Origin: Brienomyrus brachyistius
Taxonomy: Eukaryota > Chordata > Actinopteri > Osteoglossiformes > Mormyridae
Length of the DNA stretch: 64,000 nt
Reading direction: 5' to 3'
Assembly: GCF_023856365.1 (NCBI RefSeq)
Contig: NC_064533.1
Coordinates: 33,342,118-33,406,117 of the forward strand
The position numbers and the translations under genes were made by a program. Positions 10,821 to 21,691 of the stretch are shown here, one piece after another. The notes under the pieces were generated by a model. It worked only from the letters and a program-made list of their open reading frames with translations, made no database searches and was not told the DNA's origin. How positions within the stretch are numbered: position 1 is the first letter of the stretch; the number at the start of each line of letters is the position of its first letter.

Positions 10821-12767
10821 TTGGCCCCGCCCTGCCCCCCAAACCCTCATGCAGATCCAGCCCCAGGGGGCCCCGTTGCTAGGGGCTGATATACCACACA
10901 TCCCCCTTGGGCGATACAGGTGTGCATTTTTAGCTTCTAGCATGCCAAGCTTGTTAGCTATTTTGTACGCCTACCATGAGTCTGGGACAGAACTCAGCAG
11001 GAATTCCACTGGTGGAAGCATGATCAATACCTTACAGTTGCCTCCAGGTCCCTAAGGGTCAAACCTGCATAGCCATTGTTTGACCGGTTCAGTGCTGTGT
11101 TTGGGAAGGTGGTGGTGGGGGGGGGGGGGGTAGCAATTCCCTGGATGGAGGCTATGTGCCCTAGAACTAAGCCCTTTTTAGTGTGGGTTTTAAAAAAAAA
11201 TCCCTCACTACACTGGCTCCCAGAGACAGAACCTAAATGAAAGCCGGATGTATGCAAATTACACACAGTATGAGTAGAAATGTGTTCACCACATGCTACC
11301 GCAATCTTATTCCCACAATGGTATAATTGCTCTCCTGTCTCAGGGTAGAGCGTAACTTGGATTACCTATTATTGAAACTGAAACACTAGATGGTGTCTGA
11401 ATGGGCGATTTACAGTTATGTCTTATTCATCTTATCCATTTACATATATTTAACATTTTTCCTTTGTCATGGTTCAGATCACTTAAATATCATTTAACTT
11501 TTAATTCATGCAGATGTATGTTAGAGATTACAGTCAAGTCATGAAAAGAAACTGTGATGCAAGACCTTTTTTAAAATATCAAGAATCCAGAAATCGATGC
11601 AAAGCATTGTCCACATCCTCGCTCCTCCGCCCCCCCCCCCCCCCCCCCCCTTGATTCAGGAAGGACTCGCCCCTGAGGCCAATGAGAAGTTAAAAATAAA
11701 CAAGGCAAATGACCCGACACTCTGCAGCTTCAGAAACAGCGCTGATTAGCATGTGACTTTGGGGAGCCCGTGAACATTCATTTGCACTTGAACTAGGGGC
11801 AAACATGTTTAAGACAAATTGTTAAAAAATATTTGGTTTCAAGATAGTTCAGCATAGTTGTTCCACAGAGAAATAATAGTTAAAGAATCCTGCTTGAGAA
11901 ATTTCAACATAACAGTTAGCTGTGGATAGAAGGTACCACGGTAGGTAAACATCAGTAGAGAAGTTCTTGTTTGTGGTTGAGCACCACACTTATTTCACAG
12001 CACCGAACCGACCCTGGACTTACCTTAGGAACTTTGCAGTAGAAGCTCCGTAACTGGAAAAGAAAACCATGTCAAATGACTGAATTGACAAATGAGAGAT
12101 TATATTTGGCCATTTGGATGCTATAGTTGACTTGCTTCGGACAGTGGTTCCCAAACCACCATAAATCATTCCAAACATTTGTCCTTTGAAACCACCAGAG
12201 AACGCAGTGAAGCTAATCAGCTAATTTTCAAACCCATCATTTGTTGAATAAGGCATGCTGAAGGTGAAAATAACAAGCAGGGAATGATGGAGGAGTTTCC
12301 TCAATGAGTGGTTTGGAGAATAAATTCATAGATTTGTGGGAAATTGTGCAAAATTGTGTAGTGGAAAAGCCTTAATCAGAAAAAAAACACATCTTACAAC
12401 CACTTACCCAGTACAGGGTGGTAGGAAGCCTACCCCAGGCTGCATAGAGACAGACACCCATGCACATATTCCCATAAAATGGGCAATTTAATAATTCTAG
12501 TTAGCTTATCCACATTTTTTTGCAGCCTTGAATATTTGATATAATAAGGTTATCCAATAAGCAGTGTTCATTTTGACAGCCTATTTTTTAGTTTTAGTCT
12601 TCTGATTAAAATTCAATTTAGTTTTAGTCACATATCATAAATGATATTTTTTTCACATCTGATTTTTTTTTGTTTTTATCAACAAAAATTGTTAACTAAA
12701 TCAACAGTGCACTCAGTCAATGAAACTAACAGGTCTAAGTCAAAGTATAACTCATCATTTTCACATC
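10821..12767. other. Intergenic, no gene recognised
   Basis: Contains a G-run near 11115-11130, a 21-base C-run at 11630-11650, and a diverged SINE-tail fragment around 12405-12480. 11660-11830 (GCGCTGATTAGCATG and ATTCATTTGCACTTG) is unique and enhancer-like in texture. The short open frames are not supported. Confidence 0.45.
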
Positions 12768-13088
12768 CATCCATCTTCCAAACCAATTATCCTTCTGAGT
12801 CGTGGGGAGTCCAGAACCTATCCCGGAAGCTAGGGGCACGAGGCAGAAAACAACCCAGGACAGGGGGCCAGCCCATCACAGGGCACACTCACACAACATT
12901 CATTCACACTCCAATTAACCTCAGCATGTCTTTGGACTGTGGGGGGAAACCGGAGTACACAGAGGAAACCCCACGACGACATGGGGAGAACATGCAAACT
13001 CCATACACATGTAACCCAGGCGGAGACTCGAACCTGGGTCCCAGAAGTGTGAGGCAAGTGCTAACCACTGCACCATCAAGCCACTCCC
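12768..13088 (-). mobile_element. tRNA-derived SINE, near-complete reverse copy
   Basis: Runs from the CATCCATCCATCTTCC tail to the tRNA-like head (GCAAGTGCTAACCACTGCAC on the + strand is the reverse of the A-box region). Flanked by the 13-base target duplication TCATTTTCACATC at 12755-12767 and 13089-13101, which proves retroposition and sets the boundaries. Confidence 0.92.
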
Positions 13089-13154
13089 TCATTTTCACAT
13101 CTTCTTGGGAACTTCTCTTAATTTTCTGTGCACACACACACACGCACACTCTCG

Positions 13155-13435
13155 GGTATACCTTTCCTTATGTGGACCACTCATTCACTTATATGGGAAA
13201 AATGCTAATGCTAACTATGACAACCTAAACCCCTAGCCAGCCCTAACCATAACCATAAATAACCAAACAAAATGCAAGAGTTTTTGCATTTTTAGTCTTA
13301 GTCCATAGCGTTAACCAATTTTATAAAATAGTTTTCCCTTATGGGGACCAGGAAACTGGTCCCCTTAAGGGAAAAAGAAAACGGATATTTATCACATTAT
13401 GGGGACATTGTGTCCCCATAAGGATAGGTATAACC
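13155..13435. mobile_element. MITE with GGTATACC ends inserted in a CA microsatellite
   Basis: The left end GGTATACCTTTCCTTATGTG and right end CCCCATAAGGATAGGTATAACC are inverted repeats. CA-repeat tracts lie on both sides (about 13132-13148 and 13439-13470). The interior has AATGCTAATGCTAACTATGA and CCCTAACCATAACCATAA. A second copy with the same flanks lies at 45667-45905. Confidence 0.8.
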
Positions 13436-13436
13436 G

Positions 13437-13438
<2 letters not shown>

Positions 13439-13470
<32 letters not shown>
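13439..13470. repeat. CA microsatellite
   Basis: About 16 CA units directly right of the GGTATACC-ended MITE. Confidence 0.95.
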
Positions 13471-13472
<2 letters not shown>

Positions 13473-14352
13473 TTGGTCTACCTCTGTCCGTTCTAGATTC
13501 CTCAAGAAAACATCTGGAGAGCTGTTACTATGGCATAGCATTAGGTTTGAACAAATGGTCTTTAAATATACAGATTTAGCAATTGTAAACATTGCAATTC
13601 TAAAATGACTTTATATGAACTTCCTTTATCATTAAATATTAATATAACCAAAATGTAGTCTAAAACAAAATACTTGCACTATTCATTCGTATTATTTAAA
13701 AAAACAAAAGTGCATAGAACTTTAATAAAGAAAACTCAAGTGTCCTCAAAAGGAAAGGTGATATCCTGGATTGCGGCAACTACAGGGGGATGACACTGCT
13801 CTCAGTGCCTGCCAGGTAAGGTCCTTGGTAGGGTCATCATTAACAGGATCCGTGATCACTTGCTTGCCTGTCAGTGACCGGAGCAGTCTGCTTTAGAAGT
13901 CTACCGGCAACCATATCCTGGCACTGAGGGTTCTCATTGAGCTCAAACGCACATATATATTCTTTGCAGCCTTTGTTGATTTTCAAAGCATTTGACTCAA
14001 TTCTATCAGATCGAGCTGCCCTGTTGGACATCCTGAGACTTCATGGGATCCCCTCAAAGTTGCTGGACATCGTGAATGGCATGTACACTGTGTACTGTGA
14101 GTGCTGTGCAGAGTGAAGACAGAATGTCTATGTTCTTTCCAGTTGATTCTCGGGTTCGTCAGGGGTGCGTTCTTGCTTATACTCTGTTCAGTCCTTGAAT
14201 GGACTGGGTGTTGGGCAGGGTTGTGAGGTCCAGCGGCTGTGGGGCATCTGTTGGTGAAGAAAGATTCAGTGATCTTGACTTCGCCGATGATACTGTGATC
14301 TTCATGGAGTCAATGAAAGCCCTGATCGAGGCTCTTGAGAGACTGAGTAAGG

Positions 14353-14540
14353 TAGGGGTCTCCAACTCCGGTCCTGGAGAGCTACTATCCAGTAAGTTTT
14401 CTATCCTATCCTACCTGGCTTCTGATGAGCCACACCTGCTCCTGGTATTTACCTGAGAACTAGTGTGGCTCATCAGAAGCCAGGTAGGATAGAAAACCTA
14501 CTGGTTAGTAGCTCTCTAGGACTGGAGTTGGAGACCTCTG
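14353..14540. mobile_element. hAT MITE, foldback type, in LINE
   Basis: Two arms of about 85 bases are nearly perfect inverted repeats (left TAGGGGTCTCCAACTCCGGT, right ending AGTTGGAGACCTCTG). The 8-base target duplication GAGTAAGG is exact at 14345-14352 and 14541-14548. The host LINE frame resumes after the duplication. Confidence 0.93.
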
Positions 14541-14677
14541 GAGTAAGGAGTTTGAGTGTCTGGGCTTGCGAGTGTCCTGGATAAAAACCAAAACCCAGGC
14601 CTTTAATGACTTTTTGGGCACAGCCATCAGCAGTGTGTCTGCAGAGAGAACGTCATTTATCTTGGGGGCAACGTTCA

Positions 14678-14905
14678 TGTAAATGGTAAATGTATTGCAT
14701 TTATATAGTGCTCTTCTACTCTTACAAGTACTCAATGTGCTTTACATTGCATGCTTCACGTTCACTCACACTGGTGGCAGAGGCTGCCAAGCAAGGCACC
14801 AACCTGCACACCGGGAGCAATTTGGGGTTCAGTGTCCTGCTCAAGGACACATTGATGGGCTCTTCCTATGAAGTCAGTAGACGGATTGGGAGAGCATGGG
14901 TGGTC
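14678..14905. repeat. Dispersed fish repeat, inserted in LINE
   Basis: The pattern AATGTATTGCATTTATATAG, TACTCAATGTGCTTTACATT, CACCGGGAGCAATTTGGGGT and TCAAGGACACATTGATG is a widespread fish interspersed repeat as I recall it. LINE sequence resumes on its right. The class is not determined. Confidence 0.6.
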
Positions 14906-15030
14906 ATGAGGTAGCTGGAATGACCGCATGTCAGCTTGGGGGGGCGCCAACTGGGATCCTGAGGTGTTTCATCGTGTGATGGGTACGGCAATGCACTGTA
15001 CCAGTGGGTGTTCCCCAACCTGATCTGCCC

Positions 15031-17225
15031 TGATCTGAAGTAACTAGTAACTATAACTAATTATTAATTTTCAGTGACTTGCACAAAACTGATTATATCC
15101 CATACTTCCATTTCTGTTTTGGAGAGGAGTTCTTTTACCTCAGTCCTACCCCCATGTTTTTACTGTGTAGCTTAGTTACAAGAAAGTGCAATTTCCCCTC
15201 ATGACTGTAAGATGTGAGGCACAGTAGTAGAAGCATCACCATGAGGATGTACTCTGATTTTGCTAAAATATAGCTTGTTTTTAGGTGTACGACCCCTGCC
15301 TTGGGTCTTCAGAGAGAACACATTTTTAAGGAGTGGAACTGCATTAGATTCAGCATCCATTAGCAAGGACACTGCCGCTGACAGATCAGCACACATAGTG
15401 ATCATGTGTACAGGAGTCCTAAGGTGCAAGACATCCTCCATCAATCATCCATTATCACTGCCATAAAATTCAATTAGCACTTCATGCTTGCAGATATCAC
15501 TTGAGAAATATTAATGCAGAATTTACCCCACGCTTCCAGTTTACCTGAGTTTCTTTCCTCAGGCCTTTAAGCTACTGAGTCAGTGCAGGATTGTGCATGG
15601 TAAGCCTGGAACCTATCCCAGTAAACACAGGACACCGAGCAGGGCACACATAACCTATAATCTTCTTACGATTTTAACCTGCCACTTTTCTCACTTAAAT
15701 TAATTTAATGTGTATGTTTAGTATGTTTTCCAGGAGTGCTTGGCTCTGGGATATATGTGTCCATAACCACATCTGCAGGTACAAAGTTTTTAATTCAGTC
15801 ATTACCTACGTTTGCATAATACACACAATATATTAGCATAATTCAATATTATTTCAATGGCATTTTTTTCAGATTTTGACGTATTACATTATTTGTTGTG
15901 TCTTTAGATATAAAAAGATATAGCATATATTTATGGTTAGGTTAGTTTTATTGATATTATTCTATTGTACTAATAAAGCCACTACACATCAGTTTGTCAG
16001 CAGTGACTATGGATATAAGTAAATGAAACCAGCGTCTCTTGTGCAAATGCTTCCGTTGACAAATCAGCATATTTTCCCCCAGATGCCACCCATTAGAGCT
16101 GTATCCCCTGAAAGCAGTATAACCGTGACTCGAAAAAAGAAAGAATTCCCGGGGAAAGCGGGAAAATGAGATCTGGGGACCAGATGTACTCTCTTGGGGC
16201 GTACTAGCAGCAAGCTTACAAGCTCAGCGCTCCCTGGGTTTTGTAAACAGAAAAAATGTACCTGTTTCTCTTTATTCACGTTTTTATTTTAAAGCATGTA
16301 TTCTTGGCGTCTGTTGTTGCTCATTCATAGACTGTATCTGCATTTCTGTTCACACTGGTTCCCGTCTCTCAGTTGGTCATACTCTTAGGGATAAAGGGTC
16401 CCCAGTCCTGGTCAGAATATGGGCAGGATTTTATTCTACTTAAGTATTTAAGTGCTCCATTTAACTAATTCAATAATTTAGTGAACGTAGCTTTCGCTCC
16501 GTAACAATATCGTTAGAGGTTTGAAGAAAGCTGGGAAAGCTACATGTATGCATTGGCAGACCAGAATCACAATGAGGGACATCTAACGTAGCGGAAGTCT
16601 TGGTCCGCAGCCAGAACCCCCAAGCAAGGCTGCGCTAGTGTAACTCGCCTTTTTGCCTAATGATATTCAGTGCGTGGTTTAGACATGATTGCGCTTGGTT
16701 GTGAAGGTGGTAGGTGTTTACAAGTACATCCCAGCATTTATTATTTAAGTGTACCTATGGATGGGGGATACCACTGAGTTTCTTTTCTGTCTGAACTGAT
16801 CCAGTACCGAGGTTGGTATCACACATACCAATCCTGATTTCGATATTCTAGTGTTTTGTGTGCATCAAATGGAAAATAGCGCTGAACGAAATTGAAAAAT
16901 AGTCACAACACAATATTTGAAAGTTTTGCAAGAAATATTGCGATAATTGTAAAACTACAGAAGAGATATTTGCCAAAAAAATTTGGGATCCTGAATACTG
17001 GAAACTTATACTGTATACTGACAGAGTCTGTCAAATAAATTAGCGGTGTTGTCACAAGCTGTGACACAACAGCACAAAGCAGTGGCAACAGAGCATATAT
17101 GGAATCCAAAATAGGCCCTATTTCCATAAAGTGGAAGCAGAGTGTCTTTCACTGACTAGTTCTTGTTAGCTTTTTTCCTCCTCCATCATTTTTATTCAAT
17201 CTCTTACAAATGCATCACACTGTTT
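15031..17225. other. Intergenic, no gene recognised
   Basis: Unique or old sequence, with a short SINE-core-like fragment near 15600-15645 (CCTGGAACCTATCCCAGTAA). No supported exon on either strand. Confidence 0.45.
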
Positions 17226-17229
17226 ATGA

Positions 17230-18215
17230 GTGAATCCAACAGCAAAGATGAAAATTATTGTGAATGGCTCGGAGAACGCATTTGGAGCTTCAACTAGCAG
17301 CACAGAGGTTACAGCGGGATCGTGATTTAATTAGTGACTGGGCTGATACCTGGCAGATCAAATTTAACATAGATAATCCATGCAGGGAGCAGAAATATTA
17401 AAGTACAGATATTTTATGGGTTCCACTGAAATAAAGGTAGCTGAGTGTGAGAAAGACCTTAGTGTGTATGTTGATGCTTCCAAGTCCCACTCTCACATAT
17501 TTGGAGAAGCAATTAAAAAGGCCAATAGGATGTTGGGTTACATCTCAAGGTGTGTGGAGTTTAAGTCAAGGAAGGTGATGATAAGATTACATAATTCCTT
17601 GGTAAGACCCCACCTAGAATATTGTGTGCAGGTTTGGTCACCTTACCTTAAGAAGGACATTGCTGCCTTGGAAAAGGTGCAACGTAGGGCCACGAGAATG
17701 ATTCCTGGTCTTAGAGAAATGTCATGAGGAGAGGTTAGCTGAGCTGAATCTGTTTAGCCTCGAGCAAAGGAGACTAAGGGGGGACATGATCCAGGTATAT
17801 AAGATTCTAACTGGTCTGGATGCTGTTCTAGCAAATAGTTACTCCAATATTAGTTCAAGTACTAGAAATCGTGGCCATAGGTGGAAATTAGCAGAACATT
17901 TTAAAAAGGATTTGAGAAAACACTTCTTTACACGGTATGTAGTTACAGTATGGAATAGTCTTCCTGCAAGCTAAAACCTTGGGTTCCTTTAAATCAGTGG
18001 CCTGTACTATGAAGTGGGTTTACTGGGTTATTTAGGTAACTTGTCCGATTTAAGGTACCACAGTTTAAATGGACTTCATATTCGTTCACATACATTTTGC
18101 CCAAACTACCTTAAATCCGACAACTCTGAGCTATTAGCTAAGTTCTCCCCAAACGAGCTTGATGGGACGAATGGCCTCCTCTCGTTTGTAACTTGTAATG
18201 TTCTTATGCAAAAGC
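17230..18215 (+). mobile_element. CR1/L2-group LINE, 3' fragment
   Basis: The reading frame 17380-17727 encodes the end of a reverse-transcriptase protein with landmarks L-S-V-Y-V-D, the HNSLVRPHLEYCVQVWSP block and LEKVQRRATRMIPGL. The frame is shifted near 17727 and continues (LFSLEQRRLRGDMIQVYKIL). The 3' end is GATGGGACGAATGGCCTCCT. Foreign sequence with an internal inverted repeat (GTCCGATTTAAGGTA / TACCTTAAATCCGAC) interrupts it at about 17998-18150. It is dead. Confidence 0.85.
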
Positions 18216-18351
18216 AGTCCCCATAATCAATGAAACCGCATTACTTGCTAAGTTTTATTTAATAGTTGTGATGTGCCACATGCCCATACAACACAACCAG
18301 CTGCTCAAGTCAGTGTCACCTGTACAGTTTCCATTATAAGTCTGTCTGCCC

Positions 18352-19411
18352 TAGAGCTGGGCGGTATAACCAAAAATTTATATCATGGTATTTTTTCAAA
18401 GTTATATCGGTTTCGCGTTATACGACAGTATTTTTTAAAAGTATGACTGGGAGTTTACCGCATTTTACAGGACACATTTTTGTTTTACGTTTTTGTATTG
18501 TTCCCGCATTAACTATATTATTTTATTAGCCATTGCGCCTATCCGCAACCTTAATGATAACATACGGCTAACGTGTTTGTTGGCTAACTGCTTATAGATA
18601 AACTGCTAATGTTAAGGTGTGCGCCGAACAAGTTAACATTTTTGATCTGTTTAATAATTTAGTGTTGCTGGAACGAGGGCTTTACTGACCTCGCGAAATT
18701 TCTCATAAAGACCAAGATGTCGCTGTTGTAGATGCTTCGCCAAATTTGGCGTGCTACTGTACTTGACTTCGCCGCCACAACTTTGTATCACTTTTTTGCA
18801 TAGAGGCTTATCGACATCCTTAGTCTTTCCATGCTCGTCTGCAAAATACTTACAAACGGCACTTTTGCGCTGTTTTTTTATTATTATTATTATTATTACT
18901 AAAGCAGCTTGCGAAGTGCCTTCAACTGCAGCACAAGTTCGGTCAACTCGGTGTGTGTGTTATTCTTAAGCAGCGCGAACGCGTTCAGCGGCTATGGAGG
19001 GGAGGGGCTGCGCGAGTGTGTGAGTGCGCGCGTGCCTGCGCTTTAGCGGTGCCGCATGAAGTATGGCGAATGAGGCGAAAACCGCACTGTTGGTATCAAT
19101 AATGATGAAAATGAGTGTCTAATCAGATACTAATTTTTAATATCTATTAGTATCTGAGAATCGATTTTTGACAACCCCAGCGTCTCATTATTTTAAAGTC
19201 CAGCGTCAGCTGTATCTTCCGTTTCTGATCTTTCGCGGTACATTCATAGCTGTGCTGCAGTGAAAAAGATCCCCCCTTAAACAGTTTCCAGCTGCGCCAC
19301 TTTCCGAACGTTGTGTAGGCTATTTAAACCGGTATTGCGGTATAAGAAAATTTCATTTCATAACAATAAAAAAATGGTTTTTGGCATGAACCGGTATACC
19401 GCCCAGCACTA
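18352..19411 (-). mobile_element. hAT element with BED-finger remnant
   Basis: The ends TAGAGCTGGGCGGTATA and TATACCGCCCAGCACTA are inverted repeats. The exact 8-base duplication GTCTGCCC flanks them at 18344-18351 and 19412-19419. On the - strand, 18870 to about 18660 encodes a zinc-finger BED remnant: VCKYF, then CKKVIQSCGGEVKY and NLAKHLQQRH. One cysteine of the usual C-x2-C pair looks lost. No catalytic transposase domain is present, so the copy is internally deleted. A CpG-rich patch lies at 18960-19080. Confidence 0.9.
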
Positions 19412-19479
19412 GTCTGCCCTCACACTCAATGTGCGGTTTTGTTGATTCGATGTCACTACTGAGCGCACTTTCTTGTGTC

Positions 19480-19745
19480 TTCCATCCAGTTTAATCCTGA
19501 CCTGCCCTTCCAAGTTCCAGCCCTGCCTCTTTCCCATCTCCATCGGTCCATCCCTGTGCTACTAACGCCTGTCTCCTGTGTTTGGGTAGGACAGATACCC
19601 CCAGCTACCGACTGTTTTGAATCCGTTGCCCCGTCTCCAAGATCAGCCTTCTGCTATAATCTCTGTTTGCCTGTCACCCAAATAAAACCCCAGTTATCCA
19701 CATTTGGGTCTCAGATTGTCTCACTACAAAAAGTAAAAAATGTGC
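19480..19745 (+). mobile_element. Possible retroelement 3' end
   Basis: C/T-rich sequence followed by a CCAAATAAAACCCCAGTTAT segment, in texture like the 6800-7250 stretch and like ends of fish retroelements carrying their own AATAAA. No protein domain. Boundaries are approximate. Confidence 0.3.
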
Positions 19746-20361
19746 TTTAGCTTAACTTACCGGTGGTCTCAATCCACCTTACTATCGCAAAACTTGTGAT
19801 ATATAAGATATTAATCACAACAAATTAAAATTAATTAAAAGCACAAATTAATATTTTTTTTCCAAATTAAAAACATACACCTGATAATCGCAGCTTTGTT
19901 CTTCATTTACAAAAAACACTGTCGTAATTAATAATTTTGGGAAATACAGAATAGAAATACGTGTTACAAATTAAATACCAATTATGCCAATTAAGTCAGG
20001 GAAAGTGGCAGGAATTAAAACCAAACCAGGAAGTTTTGAGACAACAGTGCAGTAAAATGTTGGAGAGAAGCGGCTGAGAAAATTAAGTGCCTTCACCTCT
20101 GAAGAGGAGATGGGTCACATAGAGCTGCACAAGAGCTCTCCTCAAAAACAAGTACTACCCTAGCAGCACAGAGGATCCCCTGTGTGATGTCATAAGGGAA
20201 CTTCAAAGCTAATACAAGTGTCATTCTAGTGGGGAGAACCTTGTTTTCCAGTTAAATCTTCCATATGCCTCCTGAAAAAAGTGTGGGGTTCCTTTGTTGG
20301 ATGCTGTCCTTCTTAACAACTTCATTCCTTTGCATAACTTTTTGTCATGTTGTAAGTTTGT

Positions 20362-20524
20362 CAGAGGTGGAAAGTTCAGGTCCAGAAAATACAAATCCAG
20401 ACCAAGGTTTTGTTTCAACTAACCAGTTGAGTACTCTGTGACTGTGTCTCTTTTCTAAACAGGTTGGTTGAAACAAAACCTTGATCTGGATTTATACTTT
20501 CTGGACCTGAACTTTCCGCCTCTG
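20362..20524. mobile_element. hAT MITE, 163 bp hairpin
   Basis: Arms of about 65 bases: left CAGAGGTGGAAAGTTCAGGT, right ACCTGAACTTTCCGCCTCTG. The exact 8-base target duplication AAGTTTGT is at 20354-20361 and 20525-20532. No coding capacity. Confidence 0.93.
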
Positions 20525-20532
20525 AAGTTTGT

Positions 20533-21590
20533 ACACCTTGTCTACCTTGGCCAGGTCTGTCTTGTAAAAAAGATTAAATCTAAAAAAGATTTAATCTTTC
20601 TGGTAAAATAAAGGTAAATATGCTTCTCAGTTTGGGTTGGGAGTGGAAAACCTTCATCACTGGTATTTAAAGTCATTAAATTGTCAGTTTGTAGACATTT
20701 TGGATATATTCACCCTTGTCTGGCTATACAATGTGCATCCTGCAAAAGCTGCCGTGACAATGATTAAACATTTTATTTGTGTTTATTGTAAAGGCTCATT
20801 ACCAGCGCTTCCAGTTTTAAACCAGGTAAAATCTTAAGGCTACATTTCTCCTAATTATGTAAGGGTCTTCTCTACCGAGACAAATATAAGTAAAATAAAT
20901 TAACATCTATGTTTCCTTAGATTTTCTCCGGATCAGGAAAGTGGATGGTCATACAGCATTAATTTACAGAGCACAGCAAATCAATTTTCTTCCTCAAAAT
21001 TCATTTCTGTATCCCAGAAACACACCGTCAGAATTTCATTATCTCAAAATTCTACTGTAGCATACATATTGAAGGTTAGTAGAATATAAACCGATATAAT
21101 TCATATTTACCTCGTCACTGAGGTGGCAAAGAATCTTCTTGAAACGCAGTGTTAAAAAGGATTAATTGTTAAAAAGTGCTTTGATCTTTTCAAGAAGCAG
21201 AATAATTTTTATACTAATGTAAAAGGTGCCCACTTCCTAGAATGTTTATTGCATAAAGCTAACGTTCCTTTATTATTCCAAAACAATACAAGTTCAATAT
21301 GACAATCACGCAAATACACCCATCTTTAAACGAATCCCCACCAACTCCGTTTCCAAAGAAATATAGGCGGATTTATATCAACCTTTCTTTAAAATACCAG
21401 GCATGGAAGTAATTAAATTTATTTGTGCAGGTACAAGCAGACATGATAATTCTGACAAATGTATTCAAATGGTGTTTAATAACACCAATAAAAGAGAATA
21501 ACATCTGAATTATTTTACTTCTGAATCTGCTGCTGTGTTATCGTTCTTATTATAAATTACGTAATTTTTACATATTGACCCCCCCCCCCC
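20533..21590. other. Intergenic upstream of metap1d
   Basis: AT-rich unique sequence with no supported gene. It ends in a C-run at about 21580-21594 just before the metap1d promoter. Confidence 0.45.
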
Positions 21591-21599
21591 CCCTTTAAA

Positions 21600-21651
21600 A
21601 AAAAACAAGCGCAGCTCAGGGCGGGCCATGTGATTCTCCGGTATAAACAAT
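21600..21651 (+). promoter_or_regulatory. metap1d: metap1d core promoter (Sp1/YY1 type, TATA-less)
   Basis: A GC-box GGGCGGG lies at 21619-21625, about 30 bases before the start codon. The start codon sits in AATATGGCGGC (21650-21660), close to the YY1 site often found over the initiation codon of housekeeping genes. No TATA box is visible. The short implied 5' leader is an inference; the cap site is not visible. Confidence 0.5.
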
Positions 21652-21691
21652 ATGGCGGCGCCCTGTGCTGTGAAACGTGCCACAAGAGCAG
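21652..21691 (+). CDS. metap1d: metap1d coding exon 1
   Basis: ATG in good context (A at -3, G at +4). Encodes MAAPCAVKRATRA plus one base, then donor GTAGCG. The MAAP start and basic run match the start of vertebrate METAP1D, and phase 1 fits exon 2. This is the least certain exon because it rests on 13 codons and stands 18.2 kb from the next. Confidence 0.75.

Larger units (their letters stand above)
13740..15030 (+). mobile_element. LINE reverse-transcriptase pseudogene
   Basis: Broken reading frames encode recognisable reverse-transcriptase blocks: G-D-I-L-D-C-G-N-Y-R-G near 13761, VDFQKAFDS near 13973, and the catalytic box DFADDTVIF near 14275-14300, followed by a palm/thumb piece after 14548. 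Frameshifts and stops occur throughout. Two later insertions split it: a hAT MITE (14353-14540) and a dispersed repeat (14678-14905). The clade is uncertain; it resembles endonuclease-type LINEs common in fish. Confidence 0.85.

Noticed and set aside
1..21590. HAT1 exons, expected left of METAP1D in mammals
   Set aside because: No HAT1-like peptide was seen on either strand; the gene must lie outside the window or synteny differs.
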